Shown in pieces: positions 39,933 to 49,095 of a stretch of 64,000 nucleotides of DNA (its first letter is position 1; each line of letters starts with the position of its first letter). This DNA comes from Pseudomonas fildesensis (GTDB taxonomy: Bacteria; Pseudomonadota; Gammaproteobacteria; Pseudomonadales; Pseudomonadaceae). Location of the stretch: NCBI RefSeq assembly GCF_001050345.1, contig NZ_LFMW01000002.1, positions 248,001-312,000 of the forward strand. Reading direction: 5' to 3'. The notes beneath the pieces were generated by a model. That model did no database searches and was not told the DNA's origin. It worked only from the letters and a program-made list of their open reading frames with translations. The translations under genes and the position numbers were made by a program.

Positions 39933-42277
39933 ATGCCAAAGTCTCGTTCAACGCCCACGGCGCCCACTAAAAATGATTTGGACCCGGTATGGATCCCCAA
40001 TATCGCCAAGCCAATTCCGGGGGATACCGGTGTCGACGGAGGAGTGGGCATCCATTATGTAAACAACAGCCTGGATGTGTTTGTAAAAGTGCCGGGTAAT
40101 ACACCAGCCATGACTCTCTTTCAGTTGTTCTGGGGGAGCACCTCAGTACCTGTAGCCCATGCGTTTATGGGGGGGACGACCTGGGCCTTGAATACATCAC
40201 CTTGACGGTGAAGCCCCACAATATTCGTCCGCAATGGGCCGACCCAGTGTATTGCCTGGTGACACGCCCCAGCCAAAACGTCGCCAGGACCCGCCCCCTT
40301 CGGCTGAGGGTCAAGCAGACTCAACCGGGGGGCCGCGACCCGAATATGGACATCGATGGCCATCAAGGGCTGAATTTTTCGCTCCCGGAGGACGTGGTGC
40401 TGGACGGGGTGCATTCGGGAAACGTAGGGCCCGGTAAAGGCGTTGATGTATTGATTCACCCTTACTTGCATATGAGCCTGTTCGACACCATTCGCCTCTT
40501 TTGGGGAAGCGAATTGATTGAATACCGTGTGGAAAAGCAAAGTGAGGTGGGTGAGAGCGTCGTTGTCACGGTCGATTACCTGACGATTCTCAAAGCCGGT
40601 GACGATGACATGCTGAAGGTGGCGTTTCAGGTGCGGGATGCGGTGGGCAACTTTCCGGATTTTTATGCACCGCTATCAGAGGTCGAGTTGGTGAGGGTGT
40701 CTCTTGATCTCGCGCCGCACTCTGTGCCTTGGCTGGGTGAAGAGAGCGATCCGGACGACGAAATCTATTTGGCAATGCTGGAAGGACGAGACCAGCGAGT
40801 CTCGATGTTTGTCTCCAGCAACGACTTTGTCCTGCATGATGGGGTGTTGCTGGTCTTTAACGGTGTCGACGCAGATGGCATGGCTGTGACGTATACCGAT
40901 TTGTGGTCGGTGGACAGACTCGGCCGGTCCCACACGTTCTTTGTTCCCTATGCCACGGTCGAGGCCGTTGCGATGGGCAGGGCCACAATTTTCTATGAAC
41001 ATCAGCCCAGGGACGGTGGCGTGCGTCAGTCCAAACGGCTTCAAGTCAGGATAATTGGTGACCCCGTTCCATGGCCGGTGCCTGAGGTGGTTGAGGCCCC
41101 TGCAGGGTATCTGGACCCCGATGTCCTTAACGCGACAGTAATCTTCAGTGCAGCGCCCGGCTGGCAACCGCACCAGGATTTGAGTGTGGTTTGGGTGACC
41201 ACCCATACCGATAACCCTGTGCACTATCGATCGACCCGCAAGGTAGGGAATATTCCACCTGACCGCGAGATGCTCTTTACCGTACCGGGGAGAGAGGTCA
41301 AGCGCTTCAAAGGGCACTCGATCGAGGTGTATTACGAATTGGCAGAGCCGGGAGTGATTCCTGCGCCGCGCGAGTCCAAACGCTTGCCTTTGTTGGTGGG
41401 TGCATATGTGGGGGATATGCCGGCGGCGATTATCGATAAGGCGGAAGGGGGATGGTTGAATCCCGAGGACGTGCCGACGGGAACCCTGACGACCCTTCCC
41501 TTTGCCGAAACTGAGGAAGGCGATCAACTCATTCTGTATTGGGCGGCTTCTGATGATGGGGTCAGTCACCTGTTTCCCGTCACGATTGGCGCCGCCGGTG
41601 AGACGGTCGGCATCCATGTGGCGAACGCCTATATTGCGCCTAACTTTGGCAAATCGGTGACGGTCTACTACACCCTGAAACGGGACGGAGAGCCTCTGCG
41701 CTTCTCGAAGGTGCTGACGCTTTTTATCGGAGTTTTGCCGCTGGTGATCGACCCTCTGGAAATGGTTCTCGACGGTTTGGCTGTAAAAATGCCCGATTGG
41801 CCGACTACTGGTGTGGACGCCCCCGGTAATACCGGGTTTCGCGAACCCACCGGGGGGACACCGCCTTACACCTACTCTTCCAGCAACCCCGCCGCCATAG
41901 ATGTCGTCGATGGGAAGGTTACGGGGCATACAAATGGTATTGCTACTATCCGTGTAACAGACGCTAAAGGGGCGTCGGTATTTTACAACGTGGCGGTGAA
42001 GAACGTTTATAGGCTGGTTATCAACGAAACGAAGATGAGGGGGGACGATGCCATTACATGGATGCAGTCGATAAATGGGGCAACTCTCTTTTTGCACGGG
42101 GGCGCTGTACTCAACAAGGTATATAAACTGCCACTCAGAACAGAGGCGAATTGGGGGTGCGCAGATAAATACGGGGAGTATTACGTATTCATTCACGTTT
42201 ACCGACCAGATATCGAATGGTGGTACGGGATAGGGCCCCATAATTTATTGGGTGCATGGTGCATGGTTCCAACCTGA
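39933..42277 (+). pseudogene. Ig-like repeat protein, copy 1, frameshifted
   Basis: I do not recognise a named family. The reading frame breaks in a run of seven G at 40169-40175: the first part (90 codons from ATG 39933) stops at 40205, and the second (from about 40180) runs on to 42277. One added G would restore a 781-residue product collinear with the intact paralog at 42460 (780 residues). The product would consist of about five Ig-like repeats of roughly 110 residues, a BIG2-like domain (PPYTYSSSNPAAIDVVDGKV) and a divergent C-terminal segment ending GAWCMVPT. No signal peptide or membrane helix is visible. Ribosome site AGAGGA as in copy 2. It may be a decayed gene, a phase-variable gene or a sequencing error. 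Confidence 0.78.
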
Positions 42278-42297
42278 GTCTGGTCAGCGGCGAGCGT

Positions 42298-42322
42298 ATC
42301 CGTAGGCTGCCTGCCTATGGAT
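42298..42322 (+). terminator. Hairpin after Ig-like copy 1
   Basis: ATCCGTAGGC and GCCTATGGAT pair with one G-U over 10 positions, 21 bases after the stop. It is followed by ATTTAGG rather than a long T run, so termination strength is doubtful. Confidence 0.45.
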
Positions 42323-42334
42323 ATTTAGGTCGAC

Positions 42335-42416
42335 TTACTTCGTCCCCAGTAACTTCATCAACTTCTCCGGCGACGGCGCGCCTTGCTGTTGCTGTAACCC
42401 GCCCTTGTCATCCTGA
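42335..42416 (-). pseudogene. Fossil 3' end of dsbG
   Basis: The minus strand here still encodes DDKGGLQQQQGAPSPEKL followed by MKLLGTK and a TAA stop, aligning with the last 25 codons of the intact dsbG (DDKGGLQQQQGAPSPDKL, VKILGAK) at 44907. Upstream of codon -25 the similarity ends and copy 2's leader begins near 42420. It is a remnant left by a tandem duplication whose breakpoint fell inside dsbG, and is not functional. Confidence 0.88.
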
Positions 42417-42459
42417 AACTGGGCCTGTTCGTGACGTCATTTATAAAGGACACCAAGTC

Positions 42460-44802
42460 ATGCCAAAGTCTCATTCAACGCTCACAGCGACCACTAAAAA
42501 CGATTTGGACCCGGTATGGATCCCCAGTATCGCCAGGTCAATTCCGGGGGATACCGGTGTAGACGGGGGAGTGGGCCTCTGGTGGAAAAATCACGACCTG
42601 GACGTGTTGGTTAAGCTGCCGGCGGGTACGGCTCCGATGACCTTCCTGCAGTTGTTCTGGGACAGTGACTCGGTGCCGGTGGCCCATGCGTTCATCGGGG
42701 AGCACAACCAGCACCTTGATTACATCACGCTGACTGTGAGCCCCCGATGGATCCTGCCTAGTTGGGCAGATTCGGTGTATTGCCGGGTGACACGTCCCAG
42801 CGGCAATGTTGAGCGTACCCGGCCTGTGCGGCTGCGGGTCAAACATACCCAGCCGGGCGGCCGTGACCCAAATATTGACCTTGACGGCCATCAAGGGCTC
42901 AACTTCGATTTGCCCAATGATGTGAAAATCAACGGTGTGCATCCCGGTAACGTTGGTCCGGGCAAAGGCGTGGATATCGTGATTCACCCTTACGAGCACA
43001 TGAGCCTGTACGACACTATTCTGCTCGCCTGGGGTAGCCAACTCATTGAGTACCGATTGGACAAGCCAATCGAAGTCGGCAATAGCGTCATCATCACCGT
43101 CGACTACCAGACGATTGTCAAAGCCGGTGACGATGAAATGCTCAGGGTGGCGTTCCAGGTGAAAGATGCGGTGGGTAACTTCCCTGACTATTTTGCGCTG
43201 TGGTCAGCGGTTGAGTTTGTGAATGTGTCGCTGGGTTTTAAGCTACATGACAGGCCTTGGCTTGGACAGGACGGCGACCCCGAAGACGAGATACATCTGG
43301 CAATCCTGCAAGATGATGACCAGTCGGTATGGATGTATCCCTCGACCAAGGCCTTTGAGCTTGGCGATTCAGTGTTGATGGTCTTTGACGGGTGGGACGC
43401 CGACGGCATGGGCGTGCCTCATACCGAGCTGTGGCTGGTGGACCAACTGGGCAGGTCCCGGGAATTTTTTGTGCCCAATGCAATTGTGAAGGCCGTTGCC
43501 TCGGGCACAGCCACGATTTTTTATGAGCATGAGTCCCGATTGGGAGGGGGCAAACGCCAGTCCCTGCGGCGTCAGGTGAAGGTCATTGGTGATCGCCCGG
43601 CATGGCCCGCACCACAGGTGGATGAAGCGCCGGCGGGGTACCTGGACCCTGATGTAAACCAAGCGACCGTGCGTTTTACAGCCGCGCCGGGCTGGCAGCC
43701 CGATTACGACCTCAGTGTGGTGATGGCAACTACCCATACCGATAACCCTGTGCACTATCGAGCGACCCGAAAGGTAGGGGTTATTCCACCTGACCGTGAG
43801 ATGATTTTTGTCATCCCGGGCGCTGAGGTCAGGCGCTTCAAGGGGCATGCCGTCGTTGCGTACTACGAGCTGGGCGTGCCGGATGTGACGCCGCCGCGCG
43901 CATCCGAACACTTGCCCTTGCTGGTCGGTGAGTTCGTGGGGGATATGCCGCAAGCCATTGTCGACAAGGCCGAGGGCGGCTGGTTGAACCCTGACGATGT
44001 GCCGATGGGGACGCTGGTGACGCTTCCTTTTGTGGAAGCAAAGGCAGGTGACGAAATCGTTTTGTACTGGGCGGCTTCGGACGAGGGGGTGAGCGAGCAA
44101 TTCCCTTTCCCTGTGACTGCTGACGGCCAGACGATTCAGATTCCGGTGCCGGCCGCTTACATTGCGCCGAACCTGGGCAAGTCGGTGACCGTCTATTACA
44201 CCTTGAAAAGTGGAGCGCAGCCGCTGCGATTTTCCAGGATATTGACGCTTTATATCGGGATTTTACCGTTGTCGATCGATCCCCGGCTTATGGAGCTGAA
44301 TGGACTGGCCTTCAAAATAAACTGGCCGACAACGGGTGTGGATGCACCCGGTAATACCGGAGTACGCAGCGCCATTGGTGGGGTTCCTCCTTATACGTAT
44401 AAATCCAGTGCCGAGACGATTGCCTTGGCCGAAGAAAACGGCAAGGTGACGGGAAATGCCAATGGCTTATCCCGGATAACCGTCACTGATGCCGAGGGGA
44501 CTTCAGTTGAATATCTCGTGGAAGTTTCTAATGTTTATAAGGTGGTGATTAATGAAACGCCTATGACCAGTAACGAGTCGATTGCGTGGATGGAGTCTAT
44601 TGGGGGGATTCCTAGTTATACGTATTCCTTCACGCGTCTTGCTCAACAGGTTTACGATGTACCGGCACGTTCTGTCTTTTATTGGGCATGCTTCAATACA
44701 GGGCGATTTGGGATTTTTATTTTTCGCGGTGCAGCATTAAGTTTCGGCGGCACAACCGGAGCAGGACAGAGTATGGGTGCGTGGTGCCTCGTCTTGACTT
44801 GA
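42460..44802 (+). CDS. Large Ig-like repeat protein, copy 2 (intact, unknown function)
   Basis: Intact paralog of the gene at 39933. The 780 residues start MPKSHSTLTATTKNDLDPVW and hold about five repeats of around 110 residues with a shared beta-strand pattern (for example GGWLNPDDVP, GKSVTVYYTLKSG, LRFSRILTLYIG), a BIG2-like segment (about 605-690) and a C-terminal part ending GAWCLVLT. No signal peptide, lipobox or membrane helix is visible, so secretion, if any, would need a dedicated system. Start by AAAGGA 9 bases upstream. Base composition is lower in G+C than neighbouring genes and falls further at the 3' end, which suggests horizontal acquisition. Possible roles (adhesin, effector scaffold) are guesses. 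Confidence 0.8.
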   Translation: MPKSHSTLTATTKNDLDPVWIPSIARSIPGDTGVDGGVGLWWKNHDLDVLVKLPAGTAPMTFLQLFWDSDSVPVAHAFIGEHNQHLDYITLTVSPRWILPSWADSVYCRVTRPSGNVERTRPVRLRVKHTQPGGRDPNIDLDGHQGLNFDLPNDVKINGVHPGNVGPGKGVDIVIHPYEHMSLYDTILLAWGSQLIEYRLDKPIEVGNSVIITVDYQTIVKAGDDEMLRVAFQVKDAVGNFPDYFALWSAVEFVNVSLGFKLHDRPWLGQDGDPEDEIHLAILQDDDQSVWMYPSTKAFELGDSVLMVFDGWDADGMGVPHTELWLVDQLGRSREFFVPNAIVKAVASGTATIFYEHESRLGGGKRQSLRRQVKVIGDRPAWPAPQVDEAPAGYLDPDVNQATVRFTAAPGWQPDYDLSVVMATTHTDNPVHYRATRKVGVIPPDREMIFVIPGAEVRRFKGHAVVAYYELGVPDVTPPRASEHLPLLVGEFVGDMPQAIVDKAEGGWLNPDDVPMGTLVTLPFVEAKAGDEIVLYWAASDEGVSEQFPFPVTADGQTIQIPVPAAYIAPNLGKSVTVYYTLKSGAQPLRFSRILTLYIGILPLSIDPRLMELNGLAFKINWPTTGVDAPGNTGVRSAIGGVPPYTYKSSAETIALAEENGKVTGNANGLSRITVTDAEGTSVEYLVEVSNVYKVVINETPMTSNESIAWMESIGGIPSYTYSFTRLAQQVYDVPARSVFYWACFNTGRFGIFIFRGAALSFGGTTGAGQSMGAWCLVLT

Positions 44803-44853
44803 TCGGCACCTGTTAACGTAAAGTTGTGTCTGCGGACGGCCCGCTTGGGAAAT

Positions 44854-44888
44854 CTTAAGTGAACTCTTATATATAGAGGTCACTTAAG
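44854..44888. terminator. Bidirectional terminator between Ig-like copy 2 and dsbG
   Basis: CTTAAGTGA (44854-44862) and TCACTTAAG (44880-44888) with an inner CTCT/AGAG pairing form a long stem around TATATA. It separates two convergent genes. The corresponding place after copy 1 has a different hairpin. Confidence 0.75.
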
Positions 44889-44906
44889 GTTACTCGGTCC
44901 AAAGAC

Positions 44907-45674
44907 TTATTTTGCCCCAAGAATCTTAACCAACTTGTCCGGCGACGGCGCGCCTTGCTGTTGCTGCAACCCACCCTTGTCATCCAGATAAAAAATCGCT
45001 GGCGTGGCCGACAACTCCAACTCATCCATCAACTTCATATTGGCATCGAGCTTGGCCTCGATCTCGGCCGGGATTTTGTCCAGTGCCCGCAACTTGCTGC
45101 CTTTGCCGGCGGCTTCGTGGTCTTCCAGGGCTTTTTGCGGGTCTTTGCTGGCGAGCAGCGCGGCGGACTTGCCGGGGCTGTCTTCGCGGATGATGCCGAC
45201 CATGATGTGGCGCAACTGCACCTTGCCGGCTTTCACCCATGGGCGTGCCTGTTCCCAGAACATGTTGCAGTACGGGCAGTTGGGGTCGCTGAACAGGTAC
45301 ACGGTACGCGGCGCGTTGGTGTCGCCGTCCTGGATCCAGTTGCTCTTTTCCATCTTGGCCCAGACTTCCTTGGCCATCGGCGCGTACACCAGTTTTTCCA
45401 GCGGCGCGGTGCTCAGGTCATTGCCCTGGGCGTCGTACAGGTTACCGGCGATCACGCTTTTGCCGTCAGCGGTCAGGTACAGGGCCATGCCGCGGTTCTG
45501 GTATTGCGCTGCGTAACCGGTGAGGCCGCTGGGCGCGTCGAATTTGCCGAGGATCTTGGCGCCCTTGGCTTCGATCTGTTTGATCGGGGCCGGCCAGTCT
45601 TCGGCCTGGGCCAGGGTGGCTGTCGCGCTGAGTGACAACAGGGTCAGGGTCAGCAGGTGGCGGAGGCGAGGCAT
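44907..45674 (-). CDS. dsbG: Periplasmic disulfide isomerase DsbG
   Basis: DsbC/DsbG-family protein of 255 residues. Signal peptide MPRLRHLLTLTLLSLSATATLAQA; N-terminal dimerisation region (about 25-100); thioredoxin-like catalytic domain with FSDPNCPYCNMFWEQ (CPYC) and a cis-Pro in SATPAIFYL. Kept reduced by DsbD, it repairs or protects oxidised cysteines in the periplasm. The 5' end overlaps the dsbE-like gene by 25 bases, so dsbD-dsbE-dsbG form an operon. A broken copy of its 3' end lies at 42335-42416. Confidence 0.92.
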   Translation of the reverse strand: MPRLRHLLTLTLLSLSATATLAQAEDWPAPIKQIEAKGAKILGKFDAPSGLTGYAAQYQNRGMALYLTADGKSVIAGNLYDAQGNDLSTAPLEKLVYAPMAKEVWAKMEKSNWIQDGDTNAPRTVYLFSDPNCPYCNMFWEQARPWVKAGKVQLRHIMVGIIREDSPGKSAALLASKDPQKALEDHEAAGKGSKLRALDKIPAEIEAKLDANMKLMDELELSATPAIFYLDDKGGLQQQQGAPSPDKLVKILGAK

Positions 45675-46510
45675 GTCGGTTTCCTTGCAGGGGCCGTCGT
45701 GGCGGGGGCGGTGTCGAAGGGTTCCATGGCACGGGCCAGGCTGGCCTGGGACAGTTCACCGAGGTGGCTGTTGATCAGGCGTCCATCGGCTTGATAGAAC
45801 AATGTGGTCGGCAGGGCCATGGAGCCCACGGCCTGGCCGAGGCGGCCGCTGGCGTCGAACAGTACGTTGTCCAGGGTCAGGCCTTGGGTGGCCAGGTAAG
45901 TGCTGACGCTTTGCATGCTTTCGGCCTGGTTGACGAACAGGAAGGTCACGTCCGGGCGCTGGTGTTGCGCGCGTTCCAGCACCGGCATTTCCCGGCGGCA
46001 CGGCGGGCACCAGGTGGCCCACAGGTTGATCACCAGCGGGCCGCCCTTGTAATCAGCCAGTTGGACCACTTCGCCATTGGCGTTGCGCAAGGTGATGTCC
46101 GGCAGTTGCGAACCCTTGTCGTAGAGGTTCAGGGACAAGGTGGTCAGGCCCCAGAACACCAGGCCGGTGATCACCCCGGCGCTCAGCGGTTTGCGCAGGG
46201 CCGGGCGACGCCAGCCGTAGGCCAGTGCGCCGAGGACCAGCGCAATCACGCCGGGCCAGGCGAGAAAGCCGCCGTCGCGCAGGTCGACCATCTGCAGCGG
46301 GTCGTTGCTGTAGTCACTCCAGTACATCAGCACAAAGCTGACGCGCGCGGCCAGCATGCCCAGCAGGAACAGGCTGAACAGCACCGATTCCGGGTTCTCA
46401 CCGCCACGCTTGGCCACGCGCCAGCCCACCAGGGTGGCGAGAATCAGCGCGCTGATCAGCAGGATGTGATTCAGGGCGATGGCGAAGGTGCCGATGGTCA
46501 GGGTCAGCAT
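45650..46510 (-). CDS. dsbE: TlpA/DsbE-like membrane thioredoxin
   Basis: Fusion of an N-terminal membrane region (about four helices in residues 1-120, resembling prolipoprotein transferase-like membrane domains) with a periplasmic TlpA-type thioredoxin domain carrying NLWATWCPPCRREMP (CPPC). 286 residues. Likely accepts electrons from DsbD. Start overlaps the dsbD stop as TGATG; its tail overlaps dsbG. The C-terminus (about 265-286) adds two Cys (PTCLASATC). Confidence 0.86.
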   Translation of the reverse strand: MLTLTIGTFAIALNHILLISALILATLVGWRVAKRGGENPESVLFSLFLLGMLAARVSFVLMYWSDYSNDPLQMVDLRDGGFLAWPGVIALVLGALAYGWRRPALRKPLSAGVITGLVFWGLTTLSLNLYDKGSQLPDITLRNANGEVVQLADYKGGPLVINLWATWCPPCRREMPVLERAQHQRPDVTFLFVNQAESMQSVSTYLATQGLTLDNVLFDASGRLGQAVGSMALPTTLFYQADGRLINSHLGELSQASLARAMEPFDTAPATTAPARKPTCLASATC

Positions 46511-48237
46511 CAGAGGGCGTCCCGGGCTTGGGTCCAGCGTTGCAGGAAGGCGGTGGCATCCACTTCGCCGGTGATGCGCTGGGCGCGGCGTTCTTCACCG
46601 TCAGGGCCGATCCACACGAAGCTCGGTGGCCCCGGCACCTTGTAGCGGCCGAGCAGTTCGCGGCTGGCGGCGTTGTCGGCGGTGACATCCAGGCGCAGCA
46701 GGCGCACGTCTTTCAGGGCGTCGAGTACCTCGGGTTTGCCGAATACCTGTTTTTCCATGATTTTGCACGACACACACCAGTCGGCGTAGTAATCCACCAG
46801 CACCCACTGGCCCTGGGCCTTGGCGCTGTCGAGCTGGCTTTGCAGCACGGCGGGGTCGTTGATGGTCATGAAGGCATCGTGGGCCGTCGGCGCACCGGCG
46901 ACCCGCGAGCCGCTGTAGACCTTCAGCGGTTGCCACAGGTCATCGCTGCCACCCGCCGCGCCCACCACCAGCACCGCGCCCCACAGGCCCAGTACCAGGG
47001 AACCAGCGCCCACTACCTTGGCGGTCAGGCCGTACTCACGGGCGAGTGCCCAGCCGCAGTAAGCCATCACCAGCGCCAGGGCGCCCCACAGGCCGATCCA
47101 CAGGCTTTCACCCACTACCGGGCGAATCATCAGCACGGCAGTACCGAGGAACAGGAAGCCGAAGACGCCCTTGAGCACGTTCATCCAGGTGCCCGGCTTG
47201 GGCAGGAAACGGTTGCCCACGGTAACCAGCAGCAACAGCGGGATGCCGATACCGATGCCCATCGCAAACAGGATCAGCCCGCCGTGCAGCGCGTTGCCGC
47301 TCTGGGCGATATACAGCAGGGCGCCGGCCAGGGGCGCCGTCATGCACGGCCCTACCAACAGCCCCGACAGCGCACCGAGAACCCCGGCGCCCACCAGGCT
47401 GCCACCGCTTTGCTGGCGGCTGGCGTTGTCCAGGCGGTCGCGCAGGAAAGCAGGGAGTTGCAGTTCAAAGAAGCCGAACATCGGCAGGGCGAGGATCACA
47501 AACAGCGCGGCGAAACTGCCCAGGATCCACGGGGTTTGCAGCAGCGCGGCGAGATTGGCGCCGAGCAAGGCGGCGAGCACGCCGAGTGCGGCATACACCA
47601 GCGCCATGCACACGACATAGCTGGCGGCCAAGGCAAAACCGCGACGCGGGCTGGCGCCACTGCCGCCCACCAGGCCGGCGAGAATCGGCAACATCGGCAA
47701 CGAACACGGGGCAAAGGCCAGCAACAGGCCGAGGCCAAAGAACACCAGCAGGCTCCAACCCAGGCTGCGTTGTTGCAGGCCGCTGGCCAGGCTTTGGTCC
47801 TGGGCTTGCGCGGTGGCGGCGACGGCGGGGTTGCCGCCCAGGTCCACGGTAATCGATTGCGGCGGATAGCACAGGCCTGCATCGGCACAGCCCTGCCAGC
47901 CCAGCTTGATTTGGCCGGTGGCTCCGGCGGGGATCTTCACTTCCAGGCCCTGGCGATACACTTGCTGCTCGCCGAAGAACTCGTCGCTGTGGGCTTCACC
48001 TTGCGGCAGCACCGGCTTTTCAGCGAGGCCATCGAACTTCATGCGCTGCTGATACAGGTAATAACCGTCGGCAATTTGCCAATACAGCTGGGTCTCGCCA
48101 CTTTCAAGACGTTCGGAGGTAAAGGTGAAGGCTTTGCTCACCGGAAGGAAGTCGGGTTTGGTCTCGAAAGGATTACCCGGCGCGGCCTGGGTGAATCCAG
48201 CGAACAACACCAGCAGAAAGGTAAACAGATGCCGCAT
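46510..48237 (-). CDS. dsbD: Thiol:disulfide interchange protein DsbD
   Basis: Inner-membrane electron carrier that moves reducing power from cytoplasmic thioredoxin to periplasmic DsbG/DsbE. The 575 residues have a signal peptide (MRHLFTFLLVLFAGFTQA), an N-terminal periplasmic domain with Cys pair (WQGCADAGLCYPP), eight membrane helices with the paired Cys (LAFAPCSLPMLPI; LLVGPCMTAPL) and a C-terminal thioredoxin domain (YYADWCVSCKIMEKQ). The ATG at 48237 is preferred over a TTG two codons upstream because AAGG lies 7 bases away. This is the DsbRS-linked second dsbD type. Confidence 0.93.
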   Translation of the reverse strand: MRHLFTFLLVLFAGFTQAAPGNPFETKPDFLPVSKAFTFTSERLESGETQLYWQIADGYYLYQQRMKFDGLAEKPVLPQGEAHSDEFFGEQQVYRQGLEVKIPAGATGQIKLGWQGCADAGLCYPPQSITVDLGGNPAVAATAQAQDQSLASGLQQRSLGWSLLVFFGLGLLLAFAPCSLPMLPILAGLVGGSGASPRRGFALAASYVVCMALVYAALGVLAALLGANLAALLQTPWILGSFAALFVILALPMFGFFELQLPAFLRDRLDNASRQQSGGSLVGAGVLGALSGLLVGPCMTAPLAGALLYIAQSGNALHGGLILFAMGIGIGIPLLLLVTVGNRFLPKPGTWMNVLKGVFGFLFLGTAVLMIRPVVGESLWIGLWGALALVMAYCGWALAREYGLTAKVVGAGSLVLGLWGAVLVVGAAGGSDDLWQPLKVYSGSRVAGAPTAHDAFMTINDPAVLQSQLDSAKAQGQWVLVDYYADWCVSCKIMEKQVFGKPEVLDALKDVRLLRLDVTADNAASRELLGRYKVPGPPSFVWIGPDGEERRAQRITGEVDATAFLQRWTQARDAL

Positions 48238-48284
48238 GGTCAAGCCTTAGTTCGATGCAAGTGAGGCACACAATGTGTGGCGTT

Positions 48285-48304
48285 GATTAACCGATGATTA
48301 ACCG
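48285..48304. promoter_or_regulatory. Direct repeat, candidate DsbR binding site
   Basis: GATTAACCG occurs at 48285-48293 and again at 48296-48304, a period of 11 bases, as expected for tandem binding of an OmpR-type regulator. It lies in the 177-base spacer between divergent dsbD and dsbR, so it could control both. Confidence 0.6.
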
Positions 48305-48414
48305 GGCGCTATTCTAGAGTGTAGGGATTATCGGGTGTTGCGAACTTTGGCTGCATAATGCGCGCTTAATCCGCCGCTTTTCTAATCACCCCCATCTTTT
48401 ATGAAGGGTTCAGC

Positions 48415-49095
48415 ATGCACGTACTGGTCTGTGAAGACGACGAACTGATCGCCAGCGGCATCGTGGCCGGCCTCGGCGCCCAGGGCTTTACGGTCGAGCG
48501 CGTGGCCACGGCTGCGGCCGCACGGGCGATGCTCAAGGCGGCCGAGTTCGAGATCATGGTGCTCGACCTCGGCCTGCCCGACGAAGACGGCCTCAAGCTG
48601 CTGCAACAACTGCGCAGCCAGGGCCTGGAAATTCCGGTGCTGATCCTCACTGCGCGGGACTCGGTGACCAACCGCGTCGACGGCCTGCAAGCCGGTGCCG
48701 ACGACTACCTGCTCAAACCCTTCGACCTGCGCGAATTGGCTGCCCGCCTGCAAACCCTGCTGCGCCGGGTGGCTGGGCGCAGCGTCAACCTGATCGAACA
48801 TGGCCGGCTGACCTACAACCCCAGCAGCCGCGAAACCCTGCTGGGCGGCCAGTCGGTAGACCTGTCGCGCCGTGAACAGGCGCTGTTGCAAGCCCTGCTG
48901 CACAACAAGGGCCGGGTGCTCTCGAGCGAACAGCTCAAGGACAGCGTCTACGGTTTCAACGACGAGCTGGAAAGCAACGCCCTCAACGTGCATATCCACC
49001 ACCTGCGGCGCAAATTGGGCAATGGTATCGTCGAGACCGTGCGCGGCCTCGGTTATCGGCTGGGCCCTGCGGATGGTGGAGAGGACGCTACTTGA
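48415..49095 (+). CDS. dsbR: OmpR-family response regulator DsbR
   Basis: Receiver domain with acidic pair EDDE at 7-10, phospho-acceptor Asp51 (IMVLDLGLPDEDG) and LTARDSVTNRVDGL, plus an OmpR winged helix (about 130-222; LSRREQALLQALL, VHIHHLRRKLG). 226 residues. Start set by AAGGG. In P. aeruginosa the corresponding pair DsbRS controls dsbDEG in response to copper; the same gene arrangement is present here, divergent from the dsb operon. Overlaps the dsbS start. Confidence 0.9.
   Translation: MHVLVCEDDELIASGIVAGLGAQGFTVERVATAAAARAMLKAAEFEIMVLDLGLPDEDGLKLLQQLRSQGLEIPVLILTARDSVTNRVDGLQAGADDYLLKPFDLRELAARLQTLLRRVAGRSVNLIEHGRLTYNPSSRETLLGGQSVDLSRREQALLQALLHNKGRVLSSEQLKDSVYGFNDELESNALNVHIHHLRRKLGNGIVETVRGLGYRLGPADGGEDAT

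Noticed and set aside
40676..42241. 521-codon minus-strand frame opposite Ig-like copy 1
   Set aside because: No start signal, no similarity, and the plus strand aligns with the intact paralog throughout.
46528..48264. 578-codon plus-strand frame opposite dsbD
   Set aside because: His/Gln-rich antisense shadow of a well-identified membrane protein.
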